NCBI GenBank assembly: GCA_036554605.1
Contig: DATBMY010000132.1
Coordinates: 1 to 17,088, forward strand
Length of the DNA stretch: 17,088 nucleotides
Direction of reading: 5' to 3'
From: DATBMY01 sp036554605
Lineage (GTDB): Bacteria; Acidobacteriota; Blastocatellia; UBA7656
Positions 14,813 to 17,088 of this stretch are shown here, in pieces. The first letter of the stretch is position 1; every line of letters starts with the position of its first letter. A program made the position numbers and the translations under genes. The notes beneath the pieces are model-generated. The model saw only the letters and a program-made list of their open reading frames with translations. It was not told where the DNA came from and did not search any database.

Positions 14813-15385
14813 TCAGGCGGCCTTGGCGCGCTGCTGTAGCAGCCTGCGCAGCTTTAACCGCGCCTTATGCAACTGCGATTTCGATGTGCCCGCGCTGCAC
14901 CCAAGTATCTTCGCTATCTCCTCGTGCTCGTAGCCCTCTACGTCGTGCAACACAAAGACGGTGCGATAGCCGGGAGGAAGCTGGGCGATGGCGTTTTCAA
15001 GATTGATGCGGTCGACTATCGGCATAGCTTCCGGATTTATCGTGTCCGGGTCGACCGAGTCGGGCATCTCGCCGTCATCGGTCGTCAGCTCGCTTCTCAC
15101 AGACCGCTTGCGGACGTGCATAAGCACCTGGTTGACCGTCAGGCGGTGCAGCCATGTCGTAAAGGCTGATTCGCCGCGGAATGAATCGAGCTTGCGGTGA
15201 AGCTGTATGAAGACCTCTTGCGTCAGGTCTTCGGCTTCCGCGACGTTGCCCGTCATCCTCAAGCATATTGAATAAACCCTGCGATAGTGCTTGCGGTAGA
15301 GTTCCTCAAAACCGCTCATCTCTTCGCCCGCGAGGGCCGCACTCACGCCAGCGTCTGACCTAACCGTAATCGCGTTGCTTGCCAT
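14813..15385 (-). CDS. ECF-family RNA polymerase sigma factor, 190 aa
   Basis: This is a group 4 (RpoE-like) sigma factor. Region 2 (about residues 25-95) reads FEELYRKHYRRVYSICLRM and AEDLTQEVFIQLHRKL, then the -10-contacting TTWLHRLTVNQ. Region 4 (about 130-185) reads LPPGYRTVFVLHDVEGYEHEEIA and the helix-turn-helix AGTSKSQLHKARLKLRRLL. The approximately 25-residue acidic linker (DDGEMPDSVDPD) joins them. No extra C-terminal domain is present. The ATG at 15385 follows AGGAGG by 9 bases; an internal ATG at codon 23 would remove a non-conserved leader. It is encoded before the anti-sigma, CHAT and subtilase genes in the same direction but ends in its own terminator. A GG-N10-GC sigma-54-like element lies upstream. 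Confidence 0.96.
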   Translation of the reverse strand: MASNAITVRSDAGVSAALAGEEMSGFEELYRKHYRRVYSICLRMTGNVAEAEDLTQEVFIQLHRKLDSFRGESAFTTWLHRLTVNQVLMHVRKRSVRSELTTDDGEMPDSVDPDTINPEAMPIVDRINLENAIAQLPPGYRTVFVLHDVEGYEHEEIAKILGCSAGTSKSQLHKARLKLRRLLQQRAKAA

Positions 15386-15439
15386 CCCTATATCCCTCCT
15401 GTCTCCTCTCTTCTTTCGAAAGGGAGTCGTCGCATATAG

Positions 15440-15455
15440 TGCTATTGGCGTGCCA
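15440..15455 (-). promoter_or_regulatory. Sigma-54 (RpoN)-like -24/-12 element before the ECF sigma gene
   Basis: On the minus strand TGGCACG-CCAA-TAGCA matches the RpoN consensus TGGCACG-N4-TTGCA with one mismatch, and the invariant GG and GC are exactly 10 bases apart. Transcription would start near 15428, giving a leader of about 43 bases with the AGGAGG site. The gap upstream (to 15613) is long enough for an enhancer-binding protein site. No good sigma-70 promoter is seen in the gap. Confidence 0.42.
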
Positions 15456-15613
15456 GCGGAAACGGGCTACCGCGTGCTGCCTATAAACGCTGAAATATAA
15501 GAGATTATGGATCAAGAAGCGATACGGCCGGGTCGCCGCGCGGATGGCGGAAACTCTTGTTTTGGGATGGGCTCACACGCTTTGGTGTAGAAAAACCGGG
15601 ATTACGAGGCCTT

Positions 15614-16060
15614 TTAGAACTTTTGCGCGAGCACCCGGGCAACCCCTTCCAGCAGCAATTCATCGTCGGAAGAAAAGGCGCGCGGGAGGTCGCTGTCTAT
15701 ATCTATCTGGCCAAAAATCTCATCGCCGCGCCGTATAAGGACTACTATCTCGGACCGTGTCTCCAGACTGCAAGCGAGATAATTATCAAGCGCCGTCACG
15801 TCATCGACAATCTGATTCTTCGCTTCCGAGACGGCCGTTCCGCATACGCCGCGCCCCACCGGAATATGGGTGTGATCGGTAGGCTTGCCGATGTAGTTGT
15901 GTAGAACGAGCATATCGCCTTCGAGCAGGTATATGCCGACCCAGTTATAGTTATCGCGCGTCTCTTTAAGGATTCGTACCGCCTCTTTGAGCGCCCCATC
16001 GCGCGAAACTCCGGCGGCCGATTGCTCCAGGCGGCGAATTATCTCCTGGTTGCTGGTCAT
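15614..16060 (-). CDS. fRMsr-like GAF protein (free methionine-R-sulfoxide reductase family), 148 aa
   Basis: This is a single GAF domain with the fRMsr block IPVGRGVCGTAV and then YLACSLETRSEIVV and GQIDIDSD. In E. coli fRMsr the catalytic cysteine is Cys118 (IAC) and the resolving ones are Cys94 and Cys84. Here Cys97 and Cys73 match the first two with identical 24-residue spacing, but the Cys84 position reads THIPVG, so that cysteine is missing. The enzyme reduces free methionine-R-sulfoxide in the cytosol; activity here is likely but depends on a two-cysteine mechanism. The ATG at 16060 is chosen because GGAG lies 8 bases upstream. The frame is open back to 16189, but the extra codons look non-coding. 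It diverges from pyrK. Confidence 0.85.
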   Translation of the reverse strand: MTSNQEIIRRLEQSAAGVSRDGALKEAVRILKETRDNYNWVGIYLLEGDMLVLHNYIGKPTDHTHIPVGRGVCGTAVSEAKNQIVDDVTALDNYLACSLETRSEIVVLIRRGDEIFGQIDIDSDLPRAFSSDDELLLEGVARVLAQKF

Positions 16061-16089
16061 TGACGGGTCTCCATTTCGATCTTTGATTG

Positions 16090-16118
16090 AGGATATTGGC
16101 CGCCGGGCGCGATTGCAA
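16090..16118 (-). promoter_or_regulatory. Candidate sigma-70 promoter of the fRMsr-like gene
   Basis: TTGCAA (16118-16113) and TATCCT (16095-16090) are 17 bases apart on the minus strand, giving a leader of about 22 bases with the GGAG site. Confidence 0.33.
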
Positions 16119-16144
16119 GCCCGAGGGGCTACGCCAGGGGGAAA

Positions 16145-16173
16145 TTGAGTTATGCAACTCGTGCTGATAGACT
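16145..16173 (+). promoter_or_regulatory. Candidate promoter of pyrK-pyrD with a small palindrome
   Basis: TTGAGT (16145-16150) and TAGACT (16168-16173) are 17 bases apart on the plus strand, with a leader of about 20 bases. GAGTT-ATGC-AACTC overlaps the -35 as a 5-bp inverted repeat and could be an operator. No PyrR-type attenuator is possible in so short a leader. Confidence 0.33.
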
Positions 16174-16198
16174 GACATCGCTTTAGCATTTCAAGATC

Positions 16199-17017
16199 AT
16201 GATAGAGACGATAGCGACGGTCGAAAGCAACAGCGAGATAGCGCCGGGCTACCGCATCCTGACCTTAAACTTCGACGCGGAGATAAGCGCGCGCGCCGGT
16301 CAGTTTGCGATGCTCAAGGCCCGAGGCGCATACGAGCCGCTTCTAAGGCGCGCGCTTGCAATCTACCGCGTCGCAGGGCCAGGCCAGCTGAGTTTCCTTT
16401 ACCACGTGCTTGGCCGGGGAACCGAAGCTCTATCGCGCCTCGGACGCGGCGGCGAGGTCGAAATACTCGGCCCGCTCGGCAATAGCTGGAGGCTGCCGGG
16501 CGAGTCCGAGCAGGCAATCGTGGTGGCAGGGGGCATAGGGTCGGCCTCCGTGCTGATGCTTATAGAAGACTTGGCGCGGGCGGGCCGGGACGCGCAGGTC
16601 TTTTTTGGCGCGGCCAGCCGGTTGGCGGCCGAAGGTTGCGGGCTTGAGGACTTTCGCGCTACCGGGCTTGCGCTGCGGGTGACAACCGATGACGGCAGCC
16701 TTGGCGAAAAGGGGTTTGTAACCGCGCCACTCGAACGCTACCTCCGAGAGCGGGGCGGACGGGGCGCAACCATATATTGCTGCGGCCCGTGGGTCATGAT
16801 GAGGCGGGTGGCCGAGATAGCCGAAAGCTACGGCGCCGGGTGTCTCGTCTCGCTCGAAGCGCCCATGGGATGCGGCTTCGGCGTCTGCGTTGGCTGCGTG
16901 GTCGCGATGAAAACCGAAGCTCCAGCGGGCTATGACTCATACGCGCGCGTCTGCGTATCGGGCTCCATCTTTCCCGCCGAGACGATTCGATGGGAAGTAA
17001 ACGCGATGACGCATTGA
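16199..17017 (+). CDS. pyrK: Dihydroorotate dehydrogenase B electron-transfer subunit PyrK, 272 aa
   Basis: PyrK carries electrons from the PyrD flavin to NAD+ in pyrimidine synthesis. The flavin-binding region has the motif RRALAIYR in place of the usual RRP-(I/L)S. The NAD-binding half has VVAGGIGSASVLMLIE near 109 and YCCGPWVMMR near 198. The [2Fe-2S] site is C-x4-C-x2-C-x18-C (Cys225, 230, 233, 252), with a last gap a little longer than I expect for the family. The ATG at 16199 starts the conserved MIETIATVESN; its ribosome binding site is weak. pyrD follows after 7 bases, as in type 1B dihydroorotate dehydrogenases. Confidence 0.93.
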   Translation: MIETIATVESNSEIAPGYRILTLNFDAEISARAGQFAMLKARGAYEPLLRRALAIYRVAGPGQLSFLYHVLGRGTEALSRLGRGGEVEILGPLGNSWRLPGESEQAIVVAGGIGSASVLMLIEDLARAGRDAQVFFGAASRLAAEGCGLEDFRATGLALRVTTDDGSLGEKGFVTAPLERYLRERGGRGATIYCCGPWVMMRRVAEIAESYGAGCLVSLEAPMGCGFGVCVGCVVAMKTEAPAGYDSYARVCVSGSIFPAETIRWEVNAMTH

Positions 17018-17024
17018 TGTGGTT

Positions 17025-17088
17025 ATGTCTAAAATCGAAAACCCAGAATCGAATCGTCTTGCCGTCGAGATAGCGGGCATAAGATTTA
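17025..17088 (+). CDS. pyrD: Start of dihydroorotate dehydrogenase PyrD (type 1B), partial
   Basis: Only 21 codons are visible before the right edge. LAVEIAGIRF near residues 12-21 matches the N-terminus of type 1B PyrD, which usually continues KNPV. It follows pyrK by 7 bases, the expected partner order. The flavin and catalytic residues lie outside the window. No strong ribosome binding site is seen; translational coupling to pyrK is likely. Confidence 0.75.
   Translation, partial: MSKIENPESNRLAVEIAGIRF

Noticed and set aside
16061..16189. N-terminal extension of the fRMsr-like protein (43 extra residues)
   Set aside because: The ATG at 16060 has a proper GGAG site, and the extension is Arg/Pro/Cys-rich with no match to the family; it also overlaps the candidate promoters.
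1..17088. tRNA or rRNA genes
   Set aside because: None of the stretches between genes show cloverleaf arms or rRNA-like conserved sequence.

Overview
The window looks like a chromosomal segment of a GC-rich, free-living bacterium. The mix is a cytosolic TPR-CHAT protease, an ECF sigma factor with a soluble zinc-finger anti-sigma, a subtilase with repeated beta domains, an Hc1-like basic protein, and housekeeping genes with unrelated neighbours. This mix would fit Acidobacteriota (Blastocatellia-like) or a related phylum. That placement is an inference from gene content; there is no rRNA or other marker here.

Left part (1-5976). A partial single-module ClpA/ClpB-type AAA+ ATPase runs off the left edge on the minus strand. 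It is followed by a 324-base gap and then the DNA-uptake channel gene comEC (minus). Divergent from comEC is a 125-residue orphan protein. Next come a small basic Hc1-like protein (minus), msrA (plus), and an AlkA-like base-excision glycosylase (minus) whose 3' end overlaps msrA.

Middle part (5985-8489). Reading on the minus strand, gmhB, recN and the glycosylase follow one another in one direction. Between gmhB and recN lies a 130-base palindromic element built of heptamers. It supplies the gmhB stop codon and reaches almost to the recN start. A strong intrinsic terminator at 8464-8489 separates this unit from the next.

Main locus of interest (8519-15385, minus). Reading 5' to 3': an ECF sigma factor, an intrinsic terminator, a soluble zinc-finger anti-sigma with a C-terminal beta domain, a 960-residue TPR-CHAT caspase-like protease with intact His/Cys, and a secreted subtilisin-family protease with three tandem C-terminal repeats. 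The sigma gene is preceded by a sigma-54-like GG-N10-GC element. The anti-sigma/CHAT/subtilase unit has its own candidate ECF-type promoter overlapping an inverted repeat. Together this looks like a regulated two-protease module, one protease cytosolic and one exported. CHAT cleavage of the anti-sigma is a testable idea, not something shown by the sequence.

Right part (15614-17088). An fRMsr-like GAF protein (minus) diverges from a pyrimidine operon, pyrK and the start of pyrD (plus), which runs off the right edge.
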